In this document: in pieces, positions 46,801 through 57,299 of the stretch
How the letters are laid out: every line of letters starts with the position of its first letter
Numbering within the stretch: position 1 is the stretch's first letter
NCBI GenBank assembly: GCA_023614405.1
Contig: CM042685.1
Span: forward strand, 230,061,661-230,125,660
Length of the DNA: 64,000 nucleotides
Source: Avena insularis
Taxonomy: Eukaryota > Streptophyta > Magnoliopsida > Poales > Poaceae
Reading direction: 5' to 3'
Made by a program: the position numbers and the translations under genes
Notes under the pieces: model-generated
Database searches by the model: none
What the model was told of the DNA's origin: nothing
Seen by the model: the letters and a program-made list of their open reading frames with translations, nothing else

Positions 46801-48028
46801 TGCACACTCTGGTCCCTCTCAGCGATGGAAAAACAGTGGACTCACTCCTGGATAGCTCACTGTCATGGAACGAGACTCTTGTCCGATCCATTTTTGTGGA
46901 GGATGTGGCTAAGAAGATTCTACAAATCCCTGTTAGTCGCAGAGGTGGTGATGACTATCTGTCCTGGCCACACAACAAGCTTGGTATCTACACCGTCGGT
47001 CAGCGTATCATCTTGCCTGGACTGAGACTGCCCTGATTACTCGGAGCAGACGTGGACACGGTAATGTCATCTGGGTTCCCTAATGAAGCAAAAGGCTGGA
47101 AATCGCTGTGGTCCATCCGAGCTCCTGGCAAAATGATGATCACACTCTGGAGATTTGCCCATGACTGTCTGCCGAGTGGATCCCAGCTGCGTCATCGTAA
47201 TATCTCGACCTCGGTGTCTTGCATTCACTGTTCAGCTGATGAAAGGGTGGAGCATGCAATGCTCTTCTGCCCCTTTGCTCGAGAGGTCTGGAAAGAAATC
47301 AGCTCCACGTTCGGAATTCAGCTGAACCGGAGCAGTTTTTCCACCGCGAAGCTCTGGCTCTTCGGCATCCTGGCGATCTGCACTGACCAGGAGGCTACTG
47401 TTCTCGCTGTGACATGCTGGCACCTGTGGGATGCAAGGAACAAGCTCCGCGAGGAGGGGGGCAGTATCCATCCCAGCTCTGTGGCGATGAATATTAAAGC
47501 TTATATAGATATGATCAATACTCACTTAGTTTGTCAACATACCATCCATAGGCGAGAGGCTTCTCTCAGTGCTAAGTGGTCGCCGCCGCCGGAAGGTAAT
47601 CTGATGATCAACGTTGATGTTGCTATTTTCTCTTCATCTGGCAGCATGGGTGCAGGGGTGGTGATCCGGGATTCTTCAGGAACCTTCTTGCTGGGTTGCA
47701 GCGAGAGCTCTCCCAACATTTCAGATCCTGAACTTGCTGAGGCCACTGCGTCCAGATTGGCGCTGACCTTATGAGGAGGTCTAGAAATTGGTTCTTTCTT
47801 CCGATTTTTGTCCCTGGTCAACCGGGTGAATTCTTCTACTCGTGATAGATCAAAGTGTGCCCCTATTATCGAGGATATCAAATCTCTGATGGCATCGTTC
47901 ACCACCTGTTCTATAGCTCATGTTTTTCGTTCTCAAAACAATCTGTTAGGAAGATTTGGCGTTGTGTGCCACCGGAGTGCATCCGGCTGGCTATCTGTAA
48001 TGAACTTGTTGTTGTTTGATCAATAAAG
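43863..48028 (+). pseudogene. LINE ORF2: endonuclease, reverse transcriptase, zf-RVT and RNase H
   Basis: The start ATG at 43863 opens MNLLSLGCRGLG and shifts frame near 43895. The long frame 43898-46180 holds the endonuclease (FLCETKM, WICCGDFNEVL, SSDHMAI) and the reverse transcriptase (KAPGPDGFPALFY, FRPISLCNVLYKIASKVLAN, SAFVPGRLITDNALIAFE, GIRQGDPISPYLFLLC, catalytic LLFADDN). In-frame TGA stops follow at 46178-46180 and near 46300. Later frames give the zf-RVT domain (47052 on: LWRFAHDCLPSG, EHAMLFCPFAREVW), then RNase H (LMINVDVAIFSSSGSMGAGV), ending near 48026. This would nick DNA and copy the LINE RNA at the target. Multiple lesions make it inactive. Confidence 0.88.
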
Positions 48029-48063
48029 CTCACACGTTCTCTCAAAAAAACGTTGTGCTGGTT

Positions 48064-48283
48064 TCTAGGACTATTAATTAAGAAACAGTAAAACTCACCT
48101 AGTTAGACCAGCTCACAGCGATTTGGCGCTCTGTATCGCCCGATTAAGTTTTTAACGCTCCCGATTACTGCGCCATCTCAGCTCGTGTGTTTCTGAGCGT
48201 TTCATCCGCCACCACCCGTGTCCTAGCGTCTTAGTCGGCCCAACGTTTATAGGCAGCTACTCTGCAGATCACCTAAAGCATCC
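48064..48283. other. Gene-free remnant between LINE and Harbinger element
   Basis: About 220 bp of unique-looking DNA, the continuation of the sequence left of 33644 once the LINE is removed. No coding signature seen. Confidence 0.5.
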
Positions 48284-48286
48284 TCA

Positions 48287-50443
48287 GAGCATCTCCACTC
48301 GCCTACCCAGGACGCCGAAATTCGGTCCGGACGCCGAAATTCGGCCCAGTCGCGTACCCAGGGATCCGTTTTTGTCCGGATTTTGGCGTATTTTGGTCCG
48401 GCCTAACCAGGCCGAACCCAGGTTCCCGGGTAGGCCTTGGGAACGCCGGACGCTGCAAAAAAGGGCGTGGGCCAGCTCTGTCGGCGAGACATTCCCATTC
48501 CCACCCACTCCACTCGCCCAGACTGCCGCGAAGAGCTCCCAGCGCCCCCTGTCGCCATGACTTCGCCGGCGGAGCTCCTGCGCGCCGAGACATGCCCACG
48601 CCTCTAGCTACGCTCGCCGTAGTTGCCGCCCACCACCACGCCTTCCCCGCCGCCAATCTTGTCGACCTAGCCTCATCGTAGCTCTGCTTCGCTACGTGCT
48701 CCCAGCACCACGCCCGCCAAGTGTTCGGCATTTGGCCGGATTCGGCCATGGACTCCGACGATGAGGAGATGCTCGCCGTTGACTCCGACGAGGACGAGAT
48801 ACTCACCATGGACTCCGACGACGAGGAGATGCTCGCCGTACTCCTGGAGGAGGAGAGCGCCGAGGTCGCCGAAGGCGAAGAGCACTTGCAGATCCTCGCA
48901 TCGCTCGCCCAGCTGTACATGCAGATGGCAAAGCCGAAGCGCGGTGGTTTGGCGCCAGGTCGCAGGAAGTGCAAGGCAAGACAAAGGATAGAGGGCTACT
49001 GCATGTTGTATGTCAACTACTTCGCCGACCAGCCACTCCATGGTGAGGACGTGTTTCGTCGCCGTTTTAGGATGAGCCGGAAGCTTTTCCTCAAGATCGT
49101 GCATGCCATCCGGGAGTTCGACCCATATTTCCTTTGCAAGAAGGACTGCACCGGCTTGGTTGGGTTTTCCTCGCTTCATAAGTGCACCGTGGCGATGAGG
49201 TTGCTTGCATATGGAGCGCCGGCTGACAGTACCGATGACTATCTCCGCATAGCCGAGTCCATCGCCCTTGATTGCTTGTACAGGTTCTGCAGGGCAGTGA
49301 TTGCAGTGTTTGGGGAACAGTACTTGAGATCACCCACTGTTGAAGACACTGCTCGGATCCTCGCGGTCAATGAAAGTAGAGGATTTTCTGGTATGCTTGG
49401 AAGCATAGATTGCATGCATTGGGAATGGAAGAACTGTCCATTTGAATGGCAAGGAATATACAAAGGCCACAAAGGAGGATGCACTGTGATACTTGAGGTT
49501 GTTGCTACACATGATCTTTGGATCTGGCACTCCTTCTTTGGCATGGCAGGATCGAACAACGACATCAACGTCCTCAACTCCTCAACTGTTTTTTCCAAGC
49601 TTGTTGAGGGTCATGCTCCCCCCGTAGAATTTGAGATCGGTGGGCACCACTACAACAAGGGATACTACCTAGCAGATGGCATCTATCCAAGATGGCCAAC
49701 ATTTGTGAAGACTATCTCAAGCCCAATGCTCCCCAAGCATTCTCACTTTGCCAAGGAACAGGAAGCTTGCAGGAAGGACGTGGAGCGGACATTTGGTATG
49801 CTCTAGCCGAGGTTTGCAGTTGTCCGGTTCCTTACTATGACCTGGTCGAAAGATCAGATGTGGGAAGTGATGAACTGCTGTGTGACATTACACAACATGA
49901 TCATTGAGGATGAGAGGAAGGATCTAGTGAGTTTGCTCGAGGAGGACGAGCCATACTATAGATAGGGTCCTCTTGCCGAGCCTGACCATCAGGTGCCTCC
50001 AACATGGGCTGCATTCATCGCAATGCGTCAGGAGATCCGACATCCGGCGATACATCAATAACTGCAGGATGATCTTGTCGAGCACCTATGGATACGCAGG
50101 GGCAACACGACGTAGATGCCGAGTATGAACTGGCCGAACTTGGCCGAAATATGTTGTACTTTTATTGCATTCCGAACTATGTTTACATTTACGTCGAATT
50201 CTGCTTAAAATTTCACCAAACTTTGGTCTTAAAATGTTCTGTATTCATTGTATGACGAGTTATGCCGAAATCTGGACGAACTTGAGCCGAATTTGAGCCA
50301 AATTTGAGCGGAAACGGACGACCCGGGAACTCGGCCTGGGTACGCGAGTGGAAAACTGGACATACCTTGGTCGAAAACTGCCCCGTCCGGCCAAAGTTTG
50401 GTCCGAATTTCTGTCTGGGTTCGACCAACGAGTGGAGATGCTC
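48287..50443 (+). mobile_element. PIF/Harbinger DNA transposon with TIRs and TCA target duplication
   Basis: GAGCATCTCCACTCG at 48287-48301 is exactly inverted at 50429-50443. Inside both termini cccag and gaaattcgg blocks also pair imperfectly. The 3-bp duplications TCA lie at 48284-48286 and 50444-50446; PIF/Harbinger elements make 3-bp duplications, more often TTA or TAA. The 2,157-bp element carries one transposase gene and no second Myb-like ORF, so it would have needed that partner in trans. Confidence 0.9.
48748..50115 (+). pseudogene. PIF/Harbinger transposase (ALP1-like), late nonsense codons
   Basis: From the ATG at 48748, 352 residues run to TAG at 49804. The N-terminus is acidic, with three DSDDEE-type repeats. 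FRRRFRMSRKLFLKIV and LHKCTVAMRLLAYG are the family's conserved N-terminal blocks, followed by EQYLRSPTVEDTARIL. The catalytic residues appear present: D in GSIDCMHWEWKNCP, D in GSNNDINVL, E in KDVERTFGML. The first stop falls right after FGML, before RFAVVRF. The same frame then continues [20 protein letters not shown] with further stops at 49963 and 50059, to a final TAG at 50113. The truncated product keeps the DDE triad but lacks the C-terminal helix region. It acts on element ends in the nucleus if functional at all. Confidence 0.85.
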
Positions 50444-50446
50444 TCA

Positions 50447-51396
50447 TGATCGGGCCATTCGTTTAACAAGCTAGACTTGATGTGTTGCCGACCTCCCTGC
50501 TCTGTCCGGCGACGCGGCGGTGCTCGTGGCAGAAACCCTAGAGGCCAGGGTAGCGCCAGGTCTGTTTCCATTGCGACCAAGGCGAGGAGAGTCGAGGAAA
50601 TGATGAATGGGTTTGCTTTCATCTCAGCTCCAATCTGTATTCCAGCGACCTAGCCGAATTCAACAGTATTCCTCTAAACACCTTTTTCTCCATGGTCTCC
50701 GATCCATCACACTTGTACAGATTACACGATATACTGCTCTTGTTCTCTCTCTGAGATCTTATAATCTTGACTCTACTGTTAGTGAATTTGTTTTTATTTA
50801 TACTAACCGGCCTGATAATCTCCAGGGACAATATCGTTGGTATTGATCGCATATTGGTGGATGTCTGAGCATACAAGAATAAAAAATATTGATGTGCTTG
50901 GACATGACGTTTAGTTCTTTAATTGCATATTCCCTGATTTTGGATCTCAGTCATGGGAGGTAAGCTCTCATATGCAATTCCTTTGAACCAAATTGGTATA
51001 TGATGGACATACATCACATTTTTTATGTCAGATCTGTTCATTTTGGACCTCAATCCAGTAGGTAGGGTGCTTGTTATGATGGCTCAACTAAGAAGAGGAA
51101 GATGGAAGATCATATGGGTCAAGATTCCTGAATTCTACAATGATTGATATAAAAGATGAATATTATAGTTGGCAGCTTTTCCCTTGCCACCGCACAAGAA
51201 AGATCTTTTTTACACAAAGATCTCATCCTGGCCGGTAAGAAAAACAGGTTCAATCTTTCACTTGATGTAAATCCTTGCCTTCAGCCTTCAAGTTGGCCTA
51301 TAATATGAATATATGATATGACTTCTATTGGGAATCTATTATTTATACATTAAAGCTTGTTAGATGTATATATTTGTATATTGTAGTTTCTCCATA
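50447..51396. other. Gene-free stretch
   Basis: 50447-50600 contains an aaaccctagaggcc leader-like piece and otherwise AT-rich sequence without a supported gene. Part of it may be LTR or promoter of the Copia element that follows. No RNA gene seen. Confidence 0.35.
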
Positions 51397-53490
51397 TGTT
51401 AGGGGGCTTCCTGCATATTTGCACCTGTACCTGTATTATATATTGTAGTCTTTGGTCCCCAGAGGAATATAACTATTTCTAACATGGTATCAGGGCCGGT
51501 TTTAGGGTTCCCGTGCCCACCGGTCCTCTGCTTGTAATCGTCGTCGCCGCCCAGATCGGACCTGTCCCGATAGAATCTGCAATCCTGCTCCACGTCTGCT
51601 ACTCGCGAAACTGCCACCGATCCGATCTAATCGGGCCCCGCCACCCCCGTCCTCTTCCGTCCTCGATCTGACGCGCGGCCTGTCCCGGCCGTCCTCTGCT
51701 CCTCTACATCTACACACCTACACACCCCCTGCCGCCCGACCGTTCTACGCGATCGTTTTGACCCCCTGCCGCCCGCCCGTCCCTGACTGGCCGGGGCCAC
51801 CTCCTGCAGCGCGGGCCTCCATTGCACAGCCAGCCGCCGATCTGCTCGCCCCGTCTGGTTTTCGTCTGCTGACGTCAGCTTGCATCAGGACCAGTCAGAT
51901 CTAGATCTGATCTGATCTGTGTCAAAAAAAAGAGAGAGAGCGATATGTCTTCTTCCTCGGGTTATGTTGCGATTCCTCGCTGTCCGGTGATCTTCGATGG
52001 CGCGAATTACCCTGATTTCGCTGTCTTTATGCGCGTCCACATGCGCGGTCTCCGTCTTTGGGGTGTGCTCTCCGGCGAGGTCTCCTGTCCGCCGTGCCCC
52101 CCTGCTCCTGTGGCTCCTCTTCCGCCGACGCCGATTGTTCTCGGTGCTGATGCTTCTCAGAGGCCAAGGATGCCGCTCGAGTCTTGATGATAGTGTTGTT
52201 GCGCTATGACCTGAAGTTCAAGTAGTACTCTTCGATCTTGAGGCCTATCGACACGCCTCCCCGCTTACACTCGGGGTTGATGAGGATGCTCGTCTGCTGT
52301 TCTCACCTCTAGTGTTCTCGCCCAAAGATGTCACGAGTTCATGAGTCTCCCTACTATTGCCGCCTGGGCCCATCTTCGCGCTTATCACCATCCGGGATGC
52401 TCTTTACTGTCGGTGGTTTGTCGAGCATGCTCTCCAAATGGGTGATTCTACTATTGATGAGTTCTATACTCGAGTCTGCTATCTGGCGTCGACTTGATTC
52501 TCTTCGTACTGCTGTTTGTGGCACATGCTCGTGTTGCCAGATTGTGCGCTCGGATTTGGAGTTTCACCGCTTCTATGAGTTGCTGTCTCGGCTTCGCCAG
52601 GAGTTTGAGCCCCGGCGTGCTCAGCTAAATGCTCGTGGTCGTGTTCCGCTCTCTGAGGTGTTGTCTGAGCTTCAGGCTGAGGAGACCCGTCTCCGTGGTG
52701 CTGGTCTTCTTGCAGTTCCATCTGTGCTTGCTACTCGTGGTCCTTCTATGCCGTCTGTTCCCTCGACTCAGTCGCGGTCATCTGTGCCACCGCCGATACT
52801 ACCCACTCCTCCAGGTCAGGGTCAGAGTCAGCACCAGCAATTTCAGGTCGAGTCAAGGCAGGCTGTACGAGTCAGCACCAGCAGCTCGTGGTCGAGTCGT
52901 CGTGGTTCTCTTCATCATCGCTTCATCAGAATAAGGATGGCCAAACTTGGGCCACCTGTTATACATGGGATCCCAGCTTACGTCAGCAGCACCAGGCTCG
53001 TGGGCAGTCAGCTCCTTCTAGATCTTCAGCAGTTGCTCTCTCCGATCAGGACATTATCAGGAGTCTTCGTGGTCTGCTTGCTGCTACAGGCTCTTCTTCG
53101 ACAGCATGCTAGTTCTGGATCGATTCTTCGAACCTTGTCGACCACCACCTTCTACACAGTTAGGTACGTCCCCATGGTATCTGGATTCTGGAGCTTCTTT
53201 TCATATGACCTCTAAGTCTTCTTTTCTGTCCGCTCCTCGTTCTCCCCCTTCTCCTGTCCGTGTTTTCACAACTGATGGTACCTCTCTCCCTATTTCTAGT
53301 CGGGGCACCCTTTCTCCTTCTTCCTTTTCTGTTCCTGATATTTATCATGTCCCTCTTCTTAAGATGAATCTGTTCTCTGCTAGCCAGCTTACTGACTATG
53401 GTTTTCGCGTCATTCTTGATGCTGATTCTTGTGTTGTCTAGGACCGTCGCACGCAGGCCCTGGTGAAAGGGCATTTATTGTCATAATCAC
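51397..53490 (+). mobile_element. Copia-type retrotransposon A, 5' part only (LTR end, gag, protease)
   Basis: TGTTAGGGGG at 51397 and CTAACA at 51484 could bound an LTR only 88 bp long, or be the end of a longer one. A primer-site-like TGGTATCAG(GGCC) follows at once at 51485. Gag and protease follow, then the sequence ends at about 53490 in front of the next Copia LTR. Integrase, reverse transcriptase and 3' LTR are missing. Confidence 0.7.
51945..53487 (+). pseudogene. Copia A gag and protease
   Basis: The ATG at 51945 opens MSSSSGYVAIPRCPVIFDGA and MRGLRLWGVLSGEVSCP, a gag N-terminus. After frameshifts, FYELLSRLRQEFEPRRAQLN and GRVPLSEVLSELQAEETRLR follow, then a Ser/Pro/Gln-rich linker. 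The nucleocapsid knuckle is not readable. The protease follows: SPWYLDSGASFHMTSKSSFL with the catalytic DSG, and MNLFSASQLTDYGFRVILDA. A TAG stop comes at 53439-53441. At least four frame breaks. Confidence 0.82.
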
Positions 53491-53563
53491 TTTTGGTGTT
53501 CGGTAACAACAAGTAGATCATTTTTATAGTTTGTCACTGTCCACAGGTTGATATTATGATAAG

Positions 53564-54737
53564 TGAAAAGCACCCTCACTCTTGGGAAAAGAGCACATTC
53601 ATATGCCACTGTTCTGGAAACTCCAGACCGGAGTCTCCGGTCTGCCAAGACCGGAGTCTCCGGTGTGGTCTGGAGTTTCCGGTTCTGGCTCCGGTGGTTC
53701 CTCCCAGGATCTAGCTGGGACATTCTGACTAGGGGTCCGGAGCCTGCACCGGAGGTTACTCCGGAGTCTCCGGACTTTGTTCAGTCCGGAGTCTCCGGTG
53801 TTGGAAGACCGGAGTCTCCGGTGTTGCTGGGGCAGGATTGGTCTGGGCCATTCAGATGGGCGGTCCGGAGGCTGGTCCGGAGATTGGCCGGAGTCTCCGG
53901 TGTAGACTGGAGTCTCCGGTCTATAGACCGGAGTCTCCGGTCTGATTTTTCTACAACGGTTAGAAAACGGTTCGTGGAGGGGGCTGCCTATAAAAAGGGA
54001 CTCTTATCTTCTTCCTCCAGTTGCTCGAGCTGCTCAAGAACACCAACCCCATGAGAGCCACCAAATCTACAAGATCTCTTCATCCAACCATCCAAAGTCA
54101 TTGATCTTTGGAGAATCGAAGGAGGAGGCCTTGATTTACATCTTCACCAAGAGAGATCTTCATTTGCCCCTCATTCACTTGAGGGCCCCCAAGCTCTAGT
54201 GTTTCATTCGAAACCCTAACTTTGATTTGGTTCTTACAAGCTTGTCTTTGATTTGTCTTGACAGCTTGCTTGTATTTGGGAGCCTCCAATTCAGTTGTGG
54301 ATGTGTGTCCCAAACTTGTTGTAAAGGTGCCGGCTTCCACCTCGAAGGTTGCTGATATAGTGGAAGGTGAATCGAGCCCGTTGGGGTGAGGTTCATCGGA
54401 GAACAAGGGAGGCCTCTCGTGGCGTTGGTGGTTTGAAACCAACCCCTCTCCAAACATAGACGTACTTCCCCTCAAAAGGAAGGAACTACGGGAAACAAAT
54501 CCTTATGTCTCCGCGTCCACTCCTTTGGTTACTTCTATCCTTTACCGAACTTTACTTACTTGTTCTTGCTTAGTGTTGTGTTAGCTTGTGCTTGGTTGAC
54601 ATATAGGTAAATTCACCATAGTTGCATATTCTAGAGAATTTACCTTTCTTGTCAAACCCTAATCTGAAAAAGAGTAAAATTTGAAGTAGCACCTATTCAC
54701 CCCCCCCCCCCCTCTAGGTGCCCATACGATCCTTTCA
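53564..54737 (+). repeat. 5' LTR of Copia B
   Basis: The start at TGAAAAG (53564) is inferred; the end CA at 54736-54737 is fixed by the primer site. The U3 part carries the palindrome array (53628-53940) and a TATAAAAA box at 53989-53996. A poly-C run (about 14) lies at about 54699-54712. The LTR is the only copy, so its age cannot be judged. Confidence 0.7.
53628..53940. promoter_or_regulatory. Seven copies of the palindrome CCGGAGTCTCCGG upstream of the LTR TATA box
   Basis: Exact copies start at 53628, 53651, 53761, 53786, 53809, 53888 and 53928. Several degenerate ones (ctggagtctccgg, ctggagtttccgg) lie between. Flanks are often GA and TC/TG, extending the symmetry. The last copy ends about 50 bp before TATAAAAA (53989-53996). 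Arrays of symmetric sites this close to a promoter suggest binding by a dimeric factor or hairpin formation. This is inference; no factor is identified. Confidence 0.75.
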
Positions 54738-54739
54738 AT

Positions 54740-54751
54740 TGGTATCAGAGC
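54740..54751 (+). promoter_or_regulatory. Primer binding site (initiator tRNA-Met) of Copia B
   Basis: TGGTATCAGAGC lies two bases after the LTR end, complementary to the initiator tRNA-Met 3' end. Confidence 0.92.
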
Positions 54752-54788
54752 CTCGGCTCTTTATTTGGGCTTCACCGCCTAAGAGAAT

Positions 54789-56438
54789 ATGGGTAGCCAA
54801 GAAGGGGATGGTGGTAGTGAGCCGACCACGGTGACCATGGAAGATCTCAAAAACTTGGAAACAAGATTGAGCTCTTCCTTGGTCATTGAAGTCAAGAAGA
54901 TGCTAGAGCAACTTCTTAAAGACAAAGATGGCTCATCACCCCCATCTCCTCAAGAGGATCTACCATCCGTTGTACCTAAAGGGAATACTTCGGTATCCCC
55001 CGAGGGTATGATGGTGGGGGGTAAACTAGACAACGTTAATTCCTCCACACACAATGATGGTGGGAAGGGTGAGCACCGTGATTCATGGTACTCTCCCGAC
55101 CCTCCAATCCCTCACCCTCATGTGTACAATAGAGGTGACCCACCTAAGCTTGAAGAATCTGCTACTTTTGCTCAATGGCAATCACTAATGAGAACTCATG
55201 TGCGTAGCTCTTGCATTGAACTATGGAACATCATCGAGCATGGACTCTTTATTGGGGATCCAAACAACTTGACAAGAAGAGAGGTTGTCAATAGTCAACT
55301 CAATGCCACTGCTTTGCATATGATTCAACAAGGTTTGGGGACAAAGGATTATCCACACATTGAGCACTTTAGCATTGCCAAGGAAGCTTGGGATGCCCTC
55401 ACTGTATTGTTTGTTGGAAATGAGAGTATGAGGAGGAACCGATATGATGCTCTAAGCAATGAAGCCGAAGGCTTCTACATGAAAGAAGGTGAAGATCACG
55501 AAGACATGTACCGAAGGCTCAAGACCACCGCCACCGCTTTTAGAAATGTGGGTGCCTCACATGTGGATGATGCATGGATAAAAAGGAAATATGTGAGTGC
55601 ACTCATGTCGTTTGAGCCCACCGACTTGAAGAGCCTACAAGGAAGACACAACTATCATCTCATGACCTCAAATGAAGTTATGCAAGAGATGGCCGCTTTC
55701 AAGGTTGCCGCCAAGAATGCCAAAGATGCCCGTGCTCGTGCCCTTGGTATAAGCAATGTTGTCAATGTTGCTTTGAAGGCCAAAGTTGTGGACCATGGGG
55801 ATGAAGATGATAGTGATGAAGGGCTCTCCATGGACCACCCCGATGAAGTCAAGATTGCTCATGGTCAATATATGGCCTTCTATGCTAAGAACTTTTGGAA
55901 GAACCTTGCCAAGGCCAAGATGGAAATGCAACGGAGAAGCAACCCAAATGGGAAAAGAGAGAATACCACTAGGTTGAGAACTTGCTTCAATTGTGGTGAC
56001 CGCTATCACTTTGTGGCAAGTTGCCCCTATGAGAAGAGAGAAGATCATGGTGGTAAACTTGTGTTGAAGAACACTCTCAAAGCACCTTACAAGAAACCTT
56101 TCATCAAGAAGAATCCCATCAACAATAAGTCAGGAGAAATTGTCTTGATCACTCATGAAGAATACTCCTCCGACAATGAAGATGATGAAGATGAGGAAGA
56201 GGAAACTTCTCATGGTGTGGCTGCTCTAGCTACCACCTCTACTCCGGCATTCTCACTCTTTGATTCTCCAAATGAGAACTCTCCCACCAAGAACGTCACT
56301 TCCCTTATGGCAAGAGGAACGGAGGTATCCTCATCATCCCGCTCTACTCCCTTAGATAATGATGAAATTGATGATGAGATGTCTCTTGATGTTAAAAAGG
56401 AATTAATTGCCTTTGATGAGTTTATGACTAACCTATAA
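54789..56438 (+). CDS. Copia B gag (capsid and zinc knuckle), 549 residues
   Basis: An open frame from the first ATG (MGSQEGDGGSEPTTVTMEDL). Landmarks are FAQWQSLMRTHVRSSCIELW, ATALHMIQQGLG, AKEAWDALTVLFVGNESMRR, EDMYRRLKTTATAFRNVGAS and a nucleocapsid knuckle CFNCGDRYHFVASC (C-x2-C-x4-H-x4-C) at about residue 400. An acidic tract (DNEDDEDEEEE) follows near residue 460. It would form the particle and package element RNA. The TAA at 56436-56438 interrupts a frame that continues unbroken to 57293, so the stop is probably a recent substitution and the protein originally longer. Confidence 0.88.
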   Translation: MGSQEGDGGSEPTTVTMEDLKNLETRLSSSLVIEVKKMLEQLLKDKDGSSPPSPQEDLPSVVPKGNTSVSPEGMMVGGKLDNVNSSTHNDGGKGEHRDSWYSPDPPIPHPHVYNRGDPPKLEESATFAQWQSLMRTHVRSSCIELWNIIEHGLFIGDPNNLTRREVVNSQLNATALHMIQQGLGTKDYPHIEHFSIAKEAWDALTVLFVGNESMRRNRYDALSNEAEGFYMKEGEDHEDMYRRLKTTATAFRNVGASHVDDAWIKRKYVSALMSFEPTDLKSLQGRHNYHLMTSNEVMQEMAAFKVAAKNAKDARARALGISNVVNVALKAKVVDHGDEDDSDEGLSMDHPDEVKIAHGQYMAFYAKNFWKNLAKAKMEMQRRSNPNGKRENTTRLRTCFNCGDRYHFVASCPYEKREDHGGKLVLKNTLKAPYKKPFIKKNPINNKSGEIVLITHEEYSSDNEDDEDEEEETSHGVAALATTSTPAFSLFDSPNENSPTKNVTSLMARGTEVSSSSRSTPLDNDEIDDEMSLDVKKELIAFDEFMTNL

Positions 56439-57293
56439 GGAGATGCTAAGTTACATTTTGGAAACATCCTAAATCAACTTTCACATAATCAAGAGCTTCT
56501 AGATGTAAGATGTAAACTTGGGCATGAACACATGATTGAGCTAGAGGCTTTAAACAATTCTCTAGAAGAAGAACAAGAAACTAGGTTGTCACTTGAATTA
56601 AAACTTGAAGGGCTTGATGGATCCAATGACATTATTGTTAACAAACTCATCAAAGAGCGTGATCATGCTATTGCTAAATACAAAAGGGCTAAAAAGGACG
56701 AGATTGAGTTTGGTGTGGTTCATGAAAAACTTCCCGAGGACTTTAGGTTGCTTAAGAAGGCCCACAAGGCTTTGGAGAGTGAACTCTTGTCACTCACAAA
56801 GTCCCATGAAACGCTTCAAACTCAATTGGCCAATATTCCTTCACCTAGTAACTTCATTACATCTAGTAGTACAACTATTCTTGAAGAGAATGCTAGGTTG
56901 AAGGGGGAGCTTGCTAAGACCACATTTCCACAAGGCAACAAGTCCATTGATGATATTTTGAGCAAGCAAAGGCCTAGTGGTGATAAAGGGGGCATTGGTT
57001 TTGTCTCCAATACTAAGAAGAAGAAGAACAACAAGAAGAAGAAGGCCAAGCCCGCACAAGAGACCAACAAGACCATTGTGGATAGTAAGACCACAAGTGG
57101 TAAAACTATGTCTCATGATGACTTTGCGGGAAGTGCTAACCCTCACTATGTTCTAATGCGTGATTATTATGGTGATGTGTATGCACAATATGTTGGCCCT
57201 TATGATGGGTATATTGCTTGGTCTATTTGGGTTCCCAAGACCCTTGTTGCTAACAAAAGAGGACCCATTGAAAAATGGGTACCTAAAAATTAG
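56439..57293 (+). pseudogene. Coiled-coil continuation of Copia B gag
   Basis: In the same frame as gag and after its stop: HNQELLDVRCKLGHEHMIEL, then long heptad-rich sequence (LEALNNSLEEEQETRLSLEL) and a Lys-rich patch (KKKKNNKKKKAKP). It ends in GPIEKWVPKN and TAG, the usual junction just before the protease in this Copia group. Pol begins in a different frame. Confidence 0.7.
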
Positions 57294-57299
57294 CTTGAT

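Larger units (their letters stand above)
33662..48050 (+). mobile_element. LINE (non-LTR) retrotransposon, full length, interrupted by a Copia element
   Basis: The insertion is bounded by 13-bp duplications (33649-33661 and 48051-48063) and ends in AATAAA (48032) plus a short A run. Removing the nested Copia (35242-43803) leaves about 5.8 kb. This carries ORF1 (nucleic-acid binding) and ORF2 (endonuclease, reverse transcriptase, zinc-finger and RNase H domains), a complete L1-type plant LINE with RNase H. ORF2 has frameshifts and stops, so the copy is not autonomous. Confidence 0.85.

Noticed and set aside
48303..49179. Minus-strand ORFs of 223 and 168 residues opposite the Harbinger transposase
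   Set aside because: They are antisense shadows of a clear transposase; the Ser-rich repeats mirror the acidic DSDDEE repeats.
53628..53940. CRISPR-like regularly repeated palindromes
   Set aside because: Spacing is irregular, spacers are degenerate copies of the motif, and the array lies in a plant retrotransposon LTR.
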